Origin: Gammaproteobacteria bacterium
GTDB lineage: Bacteria; Pseudomonadota; Gammaproteobacteria; Eutrophobiales; Eutrophobiaceae
Direction: 5' to 3'
Assembly: GCA_030835405.1 (NCBI GenBank)
Contig: JAURPG010000034.1
Span: 1-39,509 of the forward strand
DNA length: 39,509 nt
Below are positions 25,883 through 34,580 of the stretch, in pieces (position 1 is the first letter of the stretch; each line of letters starts with the position of its first letter). A program made the translations under genes and the position numbers. Under the pieces are notes generated by a model, which was given only the letters and a program-made list of their open reading frames with translations, had not been told where the DNA came from and did no database searches.

Positions 25883-26431
25883 CTATTCAGTAATTTGCTC
25901 ATCATCCTTGTCGCCTGGAATGATCAATCTAACTCGGTTATCTTCCTGATTATTGTTTTCTGTCTGACTGCCTTTTGCCCTGACCTGACTAAGTTCAGTA
26001 TCGTACTCTATATGCTCTGCAATCAGCCTTCTGTCGCCCTGGCTGACCTTTGCATTATTGGTAAGAATAATCATACTATTATCTTCATGATACTCCATCA
26101 TTAACGCCTCCGCCTCATCGTAAACAGAACTATTGTCTGGTAACTGGCGAAATGTTGCTGGAGTTCCTGTTATAATTATTTTGTCCAATTCGTTGTCATT
26201 TGTGTAATAGACTGTCAATTCCTCTCCTGTAATTCTAATGCTGCCCTGAAGGACAACCACATTGCCACTATAGACACCAAGGTTTTTCGTGTCATCCAGG
26301 TAAACAGAGTTGGATTCTATCTCTATGTCTTGATTTTTGTCAGTCGATAGCGCCATCGCTTGTGAGACAAAAGCGCAAACCAGAACAAAAAAACTAAATT
26401 GTATCGGGGTCATTAATAATCGTTTTATCAT
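25883..26431 (-). CDS. lptA: LPS transport periplasmic protein LptA
   Basis: LptA forms the periplasmic bridge that carries LPS from LptC to the outer-membrane LptDE. The 182 residues have a signal peptide (FSFFVLVCAFVSQAMA, cleavage probably after MALS or AMA), then the OstA-type beta-jellyroll with IEIESNSVYLDDTKNLGVYSG and VVLQGSIRITGEELTVYY. The start at 26431 overlaps the end of lptC by 38 bases; an ATG six codons in (26413) is an equally plausible start and reduces the overlap. Identification is strongly supported by position. Confidence 0.95.
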   Translation of the reverse strand: MIKRLLMTPIQFSFFVLVCAFVSQAMALSTDKNQDIEIESNSVYLDDTKNLGVYSGNVVVLQGSIRITGEELTVYYTNDNELDKIIITGTPATFRQLPDNSSVYDEAEALMMEYHEDNSMIILTNNAKVSQGDRRLIAEHIEYDTELSQVRAKGSQTENNNQEDNRVRLIIPGDKDDEQITE

Positions 26432-26963
26432 GGTTTATGATTTCCAGCCGGCTGTCCTTAAAATGGGCGCGCACACCTTGTCCGGTTATAGTCATATGTT
26501 TTCCCGTTATTGTCGCATTTTGGTCTGTTTCTGCATACTCCTCAAGCACGAATATTCTAACATCTGAGGTCTCGACGCTGAGAGTGGTGTCGCCATCTTT
26601 GTTTTCCTCCCACATGCGAACATTGCCTTGAAGGAATATCTCATCATTATCATCAGTTGCGCGGCCTTCATCGGCGATGATGAAAAACGGTTCGTTGTTG
26701 GTCCTGAAAATCTCAAATTTGGGGTTAACTAAAAATAATGAGTCATCTGCCGGGATATGTTCCATATATGTCGCATAAAGCGTGTTAAGTGGCAGGCCAT
26801 CTTCACCAATAGTGATAGTACTGAAATCCTCCATATAATAATCAGGCTCCTGGGATGATCCTGACAGGTAAACCGAGGGCGTTCCTGTGAGTCTGTCCAT
26901 CAACCATCCGCTGCTTAGGGCAAATAGGGATAGCGTAATTATTATGATTAGTCTTCCCGACAT
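26394..26963 (-). CDS. lptC: LPS export system protein LptC
   Basis: LptC is the bitopic inner-membrane protein that receives LPS from LptFG and passes it to LptA. The 189 residues have one N-terminal membrane helix (LIIIITLSLFALSSGWL) and a periplasmic beta-jellyroll with NPKFEIFRTNNEPFFIIADEG and DGDTTLSVETSDVRIF. The length agrees with the family. It lies 31 bases after kdsC and overlaps lptA by 38 bases, forming a tight kdsC-lptC-lptA-lptB unit. Confidence 0.94.
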   Translation of the reverse strand: MSGRLIIIITLSLFALSSGWLMDRLTGTPSVYLSGSSQEPDYYMEDFSTITIGEDGLPLNTLYATYMEHIPADDSLFLVNPKFEIFRTNNEPFFIIADEGRATDDNDEIFLQGNVRMWEENKDGDTTLSVETSDVRIFVLEEYAETDQNATITGKHMTITGQGVRAHFKDSRLEIINHDKTIINDPDTI

Positions 26964-26994
26964 TTATATACCTGTACTATTAAGCACTCATTAT

Positions 26995-27528
26995 TCAGCT
27001 AGTATATTCCTTAACCACGGAATCCAGTTTGCTTTGCGCCTTCAATATGAGGTCGCAGACTTCTCTTACCGCACCCTCACCGCCTTTGTTTGTCGTCACC
27101 CAGTCAGCAGCCTCTTTCACAAGAGGATGGGCGTTTGCAACAGCAATGGCCAGGCCCGAGAGCTTCATGGCGGACATATCAACAAGGTCATCGCCAGTAT
27201 ATGCAATATTAGAACGCTCAAGCTTAAACTTGTTCATTAATTCGATGAGTATGTTTGCCTTGTTATTCTGTTTCTGGTGAATTTCCTCAATACCCAGCTC
27301 CCGAAACCTTTCAGTCACAATTTCTGATTCTCGTGATGAGACGATAGCAATATTACAACCCGCTTTTTTGAGTAATTTCAGGCCCAGTCCGTCGTGTGCA
27401 TGAAATATTTTTATTTCCCCATAACCTGATGAGTAGATAATCGAGCCGTCCGTGAAAACGCCGTCAACATCAAAAACCGCGAGGCTGATTTGCCCCGCCC
27501 TGTCTATCGCATTATTGATATTAGACAA
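26995..27528 (-). CDS. kdsC: 3-deoxy-D-manno-octulosonate 8-phosphate phosphatase KdsC
   Basis: KdsC is a HAD-superfamily phosphatase that removes phosphate from Kdo-8-phosphate, giving Kdo for the LPS inner core. The 177 residues start with the HAD motif I LAVFDVDGVFTDG (nucleophile Asp20, acid/base Asp22). Motif II is seen at AIVSSRES and motif III/IV around YTGDDLVDMSAM. There is no cap domain, as expected for the tetrameric KdsC type. It overlaps kdsD by eight bases. Confidence 0.96.
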   Translation of the reverse strand: MSNINNAIDRAGQISLAVFDVDGVFTDGSIIYSSGYGEIKIFHAHDGLGLKLLKKAGCNIAIVSSRESEIVTERFRELGIEEIHQKQNNKANILIELMNKFKLERSNIAYTGDDLVDMSAMKLSGLAIAVANAHPLVKEAADWVTTNKGGEGAVREVCDLILKAQSKLDSVVKEYTS

Positions 27529-28495
27529 CGTTAGCCCTCAATAAATCATGCATGTTTATTATCCCGGCTAATAAACCATCTTTGTTGGTAACGGGAATAG
27601 CATTTATTTTAAAGTCATTCATCATTTTTAAAGCCTCTGCTGCTAAAGCATCTGCATTGATGGTTTTACAGTTTCTGGACATGTGTTCGCAGACCCTGAC
27701 GGATTTAATGTTAACATCTGCATCCAGCACTCTCCTGATGTCGCCATCGGTAAACACGCCTAGAATAGTTTTATCTTTTTCGGCTATGATCGTAACCCCC
27801 AGGCCTTTTTTGCTCATTTCAATCAACGCATCACTCAATATGGTGTTGCCATCAACAACAGGTATTTCATCTTCAACATGCATGATGTCAAATACCCGTA
27901 ATAGCAATCTTCTGCCAAGAACGCCCCCCGGGTGAGACCTGGCAAAATCATCCGAATTAAACCCCCGCTGTTCCAGTAAGGCTACTGCCAGGGCATCCCC
28001 CATGGCGAGTGCTGCCGTGGTGCTGGTGGTGGGTGCCAGCCCCAGTGGACAGGCTTCTTTTTCTACGCTGGTATCAATGAAGACAGTGGCATTTTTTGTG
28101 AGGGTTGAGTTGGGGGTTCCTGAGAGAACGATAAGCTTAACTCCCAGCCGTTTTATTACCGGCAGAAGGGTAATAATTTCTTCAGTTTCCCCTGAATTTG
28201 AAAGTGCAACAACTACGTCGTTTTCAGTGATCATACCCAGATCGCCATGGCTTGCTTCCCCCGGGTGGACAAAGAACGACGGGGTGCCGGTGCTGGCAAA
28301 AGTAGCGGCTATTTTCCCCCCCACATGACCGGACTTGCCCATGCCTGTGACGATGATCCTTCCTTCGCATTTCAGCACAAGTACACAGGCTTGATAAAAA
28401 GAACTGTTGAGCCTGTTGCTTAGGGATTTCAACGCCATAGCTTCTGTCTCTAAAACCGCCTTTCCCAGTGCGATGATCTTGTTCTTGTTAGCCAT
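27521..28495 (-). CDS. kdsD: Arabinose-5-phosphate isomerase KdsD
   Basis: KdsD converts ribulose-5-phosphate to arabinose-5-phosphate, the first step of Kdo synthesis. The 324 residues have an N-terminal SIS sugar-isomerase domain (IIVTGMGKSGHVGGKIAATF and FVHPGEASHGDLGMI) and two C-terminal CBS domains (about 205-324, MHVEDEIPVVDGNTIL onwards). It is the second gene of the yrbG-kdsD-kdsC-lptCAB order, 26 bases after the exchanger gene. Confidence 0.96.
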   Translation of the reverse strand: MANKNKIIALGKAVLETEAMALKSLSNRLNSSFYQACVLVLKCEGRIIVTGMGKSGHVGGKIAATFASTGTPSFFVHPGEASHGDLGMITENDVVVALSNSGETEEIITLLPVIKRLGVKLIVLSGTPNSTLTKNATVFIDTSVEKEACPLGLAPTTSTTAALAMGDALAVALLEQRGFNSDDFARSHPGGVLGRRLLLRVFDIMHVEDEIPVVDGNTILSDALIEMSKKGLGVTIIAEKDKTILGVFTDGDIRRVLDADVNIKSVRVCEHMSRNCKTINADALAAEALKMMNDFKINAIPVTNKDGLLAGIINMHDLLRANVV

Positions 28496-28521
28496 ATTAT
28501 TTAAAACTCAACGTCATTGCT

Positions 28522-29484
28522 TCAACTTCCAGACGCAGTAAAGAGCCACGATTGATAGCCAAGGAAACATGCCATTAACATGAATCCATAGATGCGGTGA
28601 AATTTTTTGTGTCTAAATATTATCCAGCCAAGTAGTAGCGATAACGATATCATGATTACAAAATCCCGGGTTATCACCTCTTTGGCAAAACTATCAGGAT
28701 GAATTAATACTGGTATGCTCAGCACAGCCAGCATATTGAATATATTTGATCCTATGATGTTTCCTATGGCCATGTCCGCTTCATTTTTTATGATGCTCAC
28801 TATGGAAGCGGCAAGTTCCGGCAGGCTTGTGCCAACGGCTATGATTGTCAGGCCAATGACCAGATCACTAATCCCCATAGACTGGGCAAATGTTACTGCC
28901 CCTCTCACCAGGACTTCTGCCCCGGCAATGAGGACTAATAGTCCGCCAACTAACAACAGCACAGAAACCCAGGGGCGGATTTCTCTTCCTGGCACATGTT
29001 CGCTGATTTCTTTTAGGTAAGGGTCTTTATGTTTAGGGTGCCTCGCTTGGTATACCGTCCAGGCTAAAAACCCGGCCAGAGCAAGCAGCAGTATGATGGC
29101 ATCCAGCCTGTCCAAACTATAATCCGACAAAATCACATATCCCAGCAAAAATAAGGCCATCATGATGAGGTATTCGCGCATCAGGGTCTTTGAGTCTATC
29201 AGGAACGGTCGGAATATCACCGCACCTCCAAGGACAAGACTGATATTCGCAATATTTGATCCAATCGCGTTACCCACAGCAATGCCGGTTTTTCCATCCA
29301 GGGCAGCAACTGAACCCACCAGTACTTCCGGTGCAGAGGTGGCCATACCGACGATGGTTAAACCAATAATGAGGGGGGAAACCCCCAGTAAGCGTGCAGA
29401 CTGAGCTGCACCGGTTACAAAGCGATCTGCGCCATAGATCAGAAGCGCCAGCCCGGAGATAATTTGTATCCATGCTGTTAGCAT
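28522..29484 (-). CDS. yrbG: Calcium/sodium antiporter, CaCA family (YrbG-like)
   Basis: This inner-membrane antiporter of 320 residues is made of two inverted halves of five membrane segments each. Each half carries the alpha-repeat: GMATSAPEVLVGSVAAL with GNAIGSNIANISLVLG in the first, and AVGTSLPELAASIVSI with GNIIGSNIFNMLAVLS in the second. These hold the ion-coordinating acidic and polar residues. It heads the kdsD-kdsC-lpt cluster, as yrbG does in E. coli, and diverges from murU. Ion selectivity (Ca2+ or another cation) is inferred from family only. Confidence 0.93.
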   Translation of the reverse strand: MLTAWIQIISGLALLIYGADRFVTGAAQSARLLGVSPLIIGLTIVGMATSAPEVLVGSVAALDGKTGIAVGNAIGSNIANISLVLGGAVIFRPFLIDSKTLMREYLIMMALFLLGYVILSDYSLDRLDAIILLLALAGFLAWTVYQARHPKHKDPYLKEISEHVPGREIRPWVSVLLLVGGLLVLIAGAEVLVRGAVTFAQSMGISDLVIGLTIIAVGTSLPELAASIVSIIKNEADMAIGNIIGSNIFNMLAVLSIPVLIHPDSFAKEVITRDFVIMISLSLLLGWIIFRHKKFHRIYGFMLMACFLGYQSWLFTASGS

Positions 29485-29610
29485 TATGTTGTCCTTAGTG
29501 TTTTGGGCTTTGAGTTGTTGACTAAATACGATTAACTATATTTTATTATTTTTGTATTGAGCACTGATATACCATCAGTCTATGGCAATTTATCAATTTG
29601 GGGAACTGAC

Positions 29611-30267
29611 GTGAGAGCAATGATACTGGCAGCTGGCAAGGGAGAGCGTATGTTGCCATTGACCAGAAGCATGCCTAAACCTCTCTTGCAGGCTGGTGGC
29701 AAGGCATTAATCGAATACCATATTGAATCCCTCAGTCGCGCGGGCATTACTGAAATTGTCATCAATACGGCTAAATTCGGCAACAAAATCGAAGCCTATC
29801 TTGGTAGGGGCGATCAATGGCGAGTCGATATACAGTATTCCCATGAGGGCGATGAACCGCAGGGTACAGGCGGTGGGGTACAAAAGGCATTACCATTAAT
29901 AGGTAAGGGTCCGTTTGTGTTGATAAATGGTGATGTCTGGACGGATTACAATTTTAAGGCACTAATAAGGGACTATAATTCACTTATCCATCTGGTAATG
30001 GTTAAAAACCCGCCACAACATTTACAGGGTGATTTTTGCTTGCGACACAATCGTGTACGGTTAACTGGTGGGGACCGGTATACCTATAGTGGAATCGGGG
30101 TATTTTCGTCTGAATTTTTTGCCCTTCCAGACAACTCAATGTTTTCTTTTGTCCCAGAACTAAGGTCCGCGATCAGTCGGGATCAGGTCTCAGGTGAGCT
30201 CTATAGCGGTCAGTGGGATGATATTGGGACGCCGGAACGGCTAGATAAACTCAATGCCCGGCTATAA
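29611..30267 (+). CDS. murU: N-acetylmuramate-1-phosphate uridylyltransferase (MurU-like nucleotidyltransferase)
   Basis: MurU makes UDP-MurNAc from MurNAc-1-phosphate and UTP in the cell-wall recycling route found in Pseudomonas. The 218 residues start AMILAAGKGERMLPLTRSMPKPLL, the sugar-nucleotidyltransferase signature with catalytic Arg and Lys. TGGGVQKALPLIG and LINGDVWTDYNF are diagnostic for the MurU branch. GTG at 29611 is preferred because GGGGAA lies upstream and the product then begins like MurU; an in-frame ATG at 29557 would add 18 residues. The kinase amgK, its usual neighbour, is absent here, so another sugar-1-phosphate substrate is possible. Confidence 0.85.
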   Translation: MRAMILAAGKGERMLPLTRSMPKPLLQAGGKALIEYHIESLSRAGITEIVINTAKFGNKIEAYLGRGDQWRVDIQYSHEGDEPQGTGGGVQKALPLIGKGPFVLINGDVWTDYNFKALIRDYNSLIHLVMVKNPPQHLQGDFCLRHNRVRLTGGDRYTYSGIGVFSSEFFALPDNSMFSFVPELRSAISRDQVSGELYSGQWDDIGTPERLDKLNARL

Positions 30268-30441
30268 AAGTATGCGCTTACTAACTTATTTTCTGGTAAA
30301 ACCGTATGTTTCCTTTTTTCAGTGTTTTCAGTGACCTATATACAATATTTAGTATTTATTCAATAATTACACCCCAATATATATATTTTATTAGTTTTTT
30401 ATCATAGAATCGCCCCCATTTAGAATAACCTGGAGATCAGG

Positions 30442-32592
30442 TTGCGAAAATACATCATCTCACCTGTTGCACTCTGTTCTACAATCGGTCTAATTGTTGG
30501 CCTTTGTGTTCTCATATCCCTGTCGCACAACCAGTCTCCACCGTCCGTTTCTGCCGTTGAGCCTCAGCGCCATGGGCTGCAAGTTGATTCCAGCACTAAC
30601 AACCAATCATTAAAAGTCGAGGCCGGGGGTAAAATTCGTGTGTTGAGACTGCGGCAGTCAATCAATGACTTGTTAGATAGAAAAGAAAGGGCGTTGTTGG
30701 ACATCTACGCAGAATCTGTTGGTCGCCAGCTCCAATGGATGACGGCCGTCAGCCAGGAAGCTGCCATTCAAATGCTTCAGGAAGGCCAGGCTGACCTGTT
30801 TGCCACACTGGACGAAAAAAATGCGGTAATGTTCGAAAATTCTCTTTTATTGACCATGCCTTTTGCCATATCAAAGCAGCAGGTAATTGGTCGGGCAGAC
30901 AGTAATGTAAATGATGCCACAATAAACCTGACTGTAAGACAGGTGGCGGTTAAAAAGTCGTCTCCATCCTGGGGCCAGTTATCCACGCTTGCAAGGGATT
31001 ATAAGACAATGGAATTACTGGTCATCCCTGAACATACGTCAGTTGAGTCAATTTTACACAGAGTCAAGACCGGCCAATATGACCTTGCTGTCATGGATAG
31101 TCTCGAATTACCCGAAGACCTGGAATTCAGGCATAGCCTTGAGATAGTCCTAGATATTTCGGATGAGTCTTTTCTGAGTTGGGGTGTCTCACACAATAAT
31201 TATGAGCTTCATACATCAATTAACCAATTTTTGTCAAAAAAAGGACTGGAATCAGAAATTGCCAGAAGCTACAAAGATGATTTTCCCCAAATTAAACAAC
31301 GCAAGCTGCTCAGGGTTATTACTTATCAAAGCCCCGTTAATTATTATTATGAAAATGGCAGGCTGAAAGGTTTCGAATACGATCTGGTTAACAAATTTTC
31401 AGAACACCATGGTCTAAGACTGGATGTGGTGGTTGCAGAGAGCCAGGAACAAATGCTCTCCTTATTGAATGAAGGCAAGGGCGATATCATCGCTGCCTCA
31501 GTTCCGGAATCAACCTTCAGCAACAAAAATAGTTTAAAACTGAGTCAGCCGTATAACTTTGTATCGCCGGTACTGGTGGGCAGGGGTGACGAACAGATTC
31601 TGGATGTTAGAGATTTGGCCGGCCGGACAATTCATCTATCCATGGAGAGTCCTTATGCCAGAATGCTATCAGAATTGAGAGAAAGGACAGGGGTAAACTT
31701 TTCATTAGAACAGTCCAGTGCTGGTACAAATAATGAAGCGATACTATATAGAATTGCCCAGGGTAGATACGATCTTACAGTTCTGAGCAGTCACGAGGCA
31801 AAGGCAGAACTGTCGCGCCAGATAGATTTGACAGCCCTGGTGACTCTGGACGAACCCAGGCCACTTAAGTGGGTTGTCAGGGATTCAAACACTCAATTGC
31901 TTAGTTCTATTAATGAGTACCTCAAGGATGAATACCGTAAGGGGTTTTATAATGTTATCCATGCCCGATACATAGATAAACCTGATGTAAGAATATTTAA
32001 CTCCAGCCTGATTGCGGGCACAGAGCAATTATCGCCTTATGATGAAATTGTTCATAAGTATGCCGATCTTTATGGCTTTGATTGGAGGTTGGTTGTTGCC
32101 CAGATGTATCAGGAAAGCAGGTTTAACCCCCATGCAGTATCGTATGCTGGTGCTGAAGGGTTGATGCAAATACTGCCGCAAACGGCGGAAATGATTGGCG
32201 TGACTGATTTGCGTGATCCGGATGCAAATATCAAGGGTGGACTCAGTTACATGCATCATATTCATAACCTGTTTGAAGATTCGCTAACTGTGGAAGACAG
32301 GACCTGGTTTACCCTGGCTTCATATAATGCAGGCTATCGCAGGGTGCAGCGCGCACGCAAACTTGCTGAATCTATGGGTTTGAACAAAAACACCTGGTTT
32401 AATAATGTTGAAATTGCCATGCTCAGAATGGCTATCCCCAGGCAATATAATGGATACACGGTGCGTCAATGTCGTTGCGGACAGGCCGTTGTATACGTTA
32501 GAGAAATTCGCACCTTGTACAATAATTACCTGAGGCTGACCAAAATCGCTAAAGCGGCCTACCGAGAACAGGTGCATAGCGATGAGAGCTAA
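30442..32592 (+). CDS. Membrane-bound lytic murein transglycosylase with two solute-binding-protein domains (MltF-like)
   Basis: This periplasmic peptidoglycan-cleaving enzyme of 716 residues is longer than MltF (about 518). It has an N-terminal signal or anchor helix (CSTIGLIVGLCVLISLS) with no obvious lipobox. A first solute-binding family 3 domain (about 63-280) is followed by a second, more canonical one (about 287-515, RVITYQSPVNYYYENGRLKGFEYDL). The SLT domain (about 533-680) has catalytic Glu558 in MYQESRFNPHAVS, then EGLMQILPQTAEMIGV and TLASYNAGYRRVQRA. The start is TTG at 30442 with GGAG seven bases upstream. The duplicated sensor part may bind muropeptides or amino acids. Confidence 0.88.
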   Translation: MRKYIISPVALCSTIGLIVGLCVLISLSHNQSPPSVSAVEPQRHGLQVDSSTNNQSLKVEAGGKIRVLRLRQSINDLLDRKERALLDIYAESVGRQLQWMTAVSQEAAIQMLQEGQADLFATLDEKNAVMFENSLLLTMPFAISKQQVIGRADSNVNDATINLTVRQVAVKKSSPSWGQLSTLARDYKTMELLVIPEHTSVESILHRVKTGQYDLAVMDSLELPEDLEFRHSLEIVLDISDESFLSWGVSHNNYELHTSINQFLSKKGLESEIARSYKDDFPQIKQRKLLRVITYQSPVNYYYENGRLKGFEYDLVNKFSEHHGLRLDVVVAESQEQMLSLLNEGKGDIIAASVPESTFSNKNSLKLSQPYNFVSPVLVGRGDEQILDVRDLAGRTIHLSMESPYARMLSELRERTGVNFSLEQSSAGTNNEAILYRIAQGRYDLTVLSSHEAKAELSRQIDLTALVTLDEPRPLKWVVRDSNTQLLSSINEYLKDEYRKGFYNVIHARYIDKPDVRIFNSSLIAGTEQLSPYDEIVHKYADLYGFDWRLVVAQMYQESRFNPHAVSYAGAEGLMQILPQTAEMIGVTDLRDPDANIKGGLSYMHHIHNLFEDSLTVEDRTWFTLASYNAGYRRVQRARKLAESMGLNKNTWFNNVEIAMLRMAIPRQYNGYTVRQCRCGQAVVYVREIRTLYNNYLRLTKIAKAAYREQVHSDES

Positions 32593-32616
32593 TATTTTTG
32601 TCAGCTTTTGATCAAG

Positions 32617-33579
32617 CTATCGTAAGGCCTTTTGACGTAATAATCTCCATAAGACTTTAAAGCCTAATAGTACAGGGTACTTTTTTAACGCCGGCGTTAT
32701 CTCTATCACTATTCCGGTATGCCTGTTGATTTTCCATACTGCATATTCAACACAATCATGAAAAGTAAATGTGGCCTTGATTAAGCGCAGGATAGATAGC
32801 AATTTTCCCTGCCAGCTTCTTATCTGCCAATAACGCTTATACTTTTTTGAGTCTGCATCCTTACAGTTTATTTCAAATTCATACGAGCCTTGAATTGGAC
32901 GAATACAAGCAAGGCAGGGTAGTGCCGCATTGGTAATTTTTTGTAGATCTTCCATTGACTCAGTGACTATTTCCTTGCTGCGGCCCTCAGGCTCCGGTCT
33001 CAATTCTGCGGCGTAGGAAAGACTCAGGGCATTTGTCCAGAGCTCTACGGTTGTATATCTTCCGTTACCTAACACTGGGGTGGTTTCGTTTAAATAACGC
33101 ACCACGGACCGACTAAGACCCAAATAAAATAAATTCTTAGCTTGATTATTTTTTGAGTAGATTAGCCTGACGGGCTGGGCAAACCTCGCCCATATATATG
33201 AGTGAAACCATTCATTAATGCCTTTTTTATAATCCTTTTCTGACAACACCGCATACTTGGCCCTGAGTATTTCTTTACCTGTATCGGCTTCTATATAAAA
33301 CACATTAGGCGCAAGTAATTCATTGAGTAGAGGGTAGAATTTACTTTTATAAGCATCTTTATAGTTATTAACAATGATATAAAAGTCCAGCACCCCGTCT
33401 GTGAAATTATTAGTCCTGAGGCAAGAGCCATAAAGCAAAATGAGACTGATCATATCTCCATATTGAGCATGTAACCTGGATGTCAAAGCAGACAAGTCAT
33501 AGTCAATGTTTCTTTCACATTGACTTTTCAGTTCAGTATCCAGGCCAACCAGTTGGGCGTTTTTATTGAATTGATTCAA
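32617..33579 (-). CDS. Nucleotidyltransferase-fold protein resembling Tam41-type CDP-DAG synthase
   Basis: This soluble protein of 320 residues resembles the mitochondrial Tam41/MMP37 family, which makes CDP-diacylglycerol from phosphatidic acid and CTP. The start of the nucleotidyltransferase fold is ILLYGSCLRTN (Gly51, Ser52) followed by GVLDFYIIV, with one aspartate (65) in the Tam41-style xxDFI position instead of the usual DxD. AKYAVLSEKDY, then WFHSYIWARFAQPVRLIY, matches the family's KYGV and AGRxxKPV region. It is 21 bases after the lipid-kinase gene and last in a five-gene run, so its likely substrate is the kinase product. The assignment is from motif recognition and needs a profile search. 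Confidence 0.6.
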   Translation of the reverse strand: MNQFNKNAQLVGLDTELKSQCERNIDYDLSALTSRLHAQYGDMISLILLYGSCLRTNNFTDGVLDFYIIVNNYKDAYKSKFYPLLNELLAPNVFYIEADTGKEILRAKYAVLSEKDYKKGINEWFHSYIWARFAQPVRLIYSKNNQAKNLFYLGLSRSVVRYLNETTPVLGNGRYTTVELWTNALSLSYAAELRPEPEGRSKEIVTESMEDLQKITNAALPCLACIRPIQGSYEFEINCKDADSKKYKRYWQIRSWQGKLLSILRLIKATFTFHDCVEYAVWKINRHTGIVIEITPALKKYPVLLGFKVLWRLLRQKALR

Positions 33580-33600
33580 GGTGGTTTACTATGATTGAAT

Positions 33601-34554
33601 TCATGGCACGATAAATGTTACCGGCGGTGAGGCGGATATCTTTATGGTGTTTATGTCTTGTAAATGGAAAATTTCTCCGTCAATTATATAGTAACCTTTA
33701 AAGCTCAAATCCAGGCATTTGCTGTCCTTGCTGATATAACCATCTTTTTCTTTTAAATGTACTCCGCGATTAGTGATGATCTTGTACAAAGATCGCCATA
33801 ATTGTTTTGCCGATGATTTAATTAGTGTAACGTGTAGCGGAGATAAATTTACACCCCAGTAGGGCTTGAGTCCAAACAGCAGGCGGTCTAATGTTGTTGC
33901 GAATAACACGGTGACATTGGTTTCATTCCTGTGCTCATCATCAATAATGAGCCCGCCAATTGATTGTCTGAGTTCGTTGTCATTCGGTGAAAAAAACAAT
34001 TTCAGCAAGTAAGGTGCTGCGGCGACAGCCGAAATCAATTCGCCAGTAACACCAGACTTTTTTACGTGCTGGTTAAAATAATTCACTGTACTGGCAATGG
34101 CACCCATGCCGAAAAAGAACCCGTAGTGGATATGCCCGTCTTGAGTAACAAGCTTAATCAACGATCTGTTTATTAATTTTCCAGATATCTCGTCATTGAT
34201 AAAAGCGGTTAAAAAATTCAGGCTTTTATTAATCCCCCGGATTCCAAGGTCCGTGGCGGTCATATTCGTCGTGCCGCCGGGAATCAGGATAATATTAGGT
34301 AATTTATGCTTTGGAAAATTGTTAAGCCAATAACTGAGGGCGGACTGCACCGTGCCATCTCCTCCAAATATTATCAGGTGTGTTATCTTTATATCGCTAA
34401 AATTTTCCAGCGCCGATATAAATTCTGAAGGTGATGAGGGTTCCCTGATGATTAATCCAGGAATTGCGGACAAGGAATTTCGTATGTGGTCAATTTGCTT
34501 TTTAATCTTTCCGCTTGCGGGGTTTAGCAACAGACCGAATTTATGATTTTGCAA
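33601..34554 (-). CDS. Diacylglycerol-kinase-family lipid kinase (DAG, ceramide or related lipid)
   Basis: This predicted soluble or peripheral lipid kinase has 317 residues. The DAGK catalytic domain opens LLLNPASGKIKK and holds the ATP-binding LIIFGGDGTVQSAL (GGDGT at 64-68) and IPGGTTNMTATDLGI (92-106). A C-terminal beta-sandwich ends with YYIIDGEIFHLQDI, the usual YegS/BmrU-type layout. It lies 26 bases after lptG and 21 before a Tam41-like gene. The bacterial ceramide kinase CpgB of Caulobacter belongs to this fold. With a ceramide-synthase-like gene in the same run, ceramide is a reasonable candidate substrate, but diacylglycerol cannot be excluded. Confidence 0.82.
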   Translation of the reverse strand: MQNHKFGLLLNPASGKIKKQIDHIRNSLSAIPGLIIREPSSPSEFISALENFSDIKITHLIIFGGDGTVQSALSYWLNNFPKHKLPNIILIPGGTTNMTATDLGIRGINKSLNFLTAFINDEISGKLINRSLIKLVTQDGHIHYGFFFGMGAIASTVNYFNQHVKKSGVTGELISAVAAAPYLLKLFFSPNDNELRQSIGGLIIDDEHRNETNVTVLFATTLDRLLFGLKPYWGVNLSPLHVTLIKSSAKQLWRSLYKIITNRGVHLKEKDGYISKDSKCLDLSFKGYYIIDGEIFHLQDINTIKISASPPVTFIVP

Positions 34555-34580
34555 AGTAATAAAATGGTCCTAATCTATAA

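Noticed and set aside
29518-29546. Possible murU promoter TTGACT with 17-base spacing to TTTTAT
   Set aside because: The -10 element is poor and the region is AT-rich, so such matches are expected by chance.
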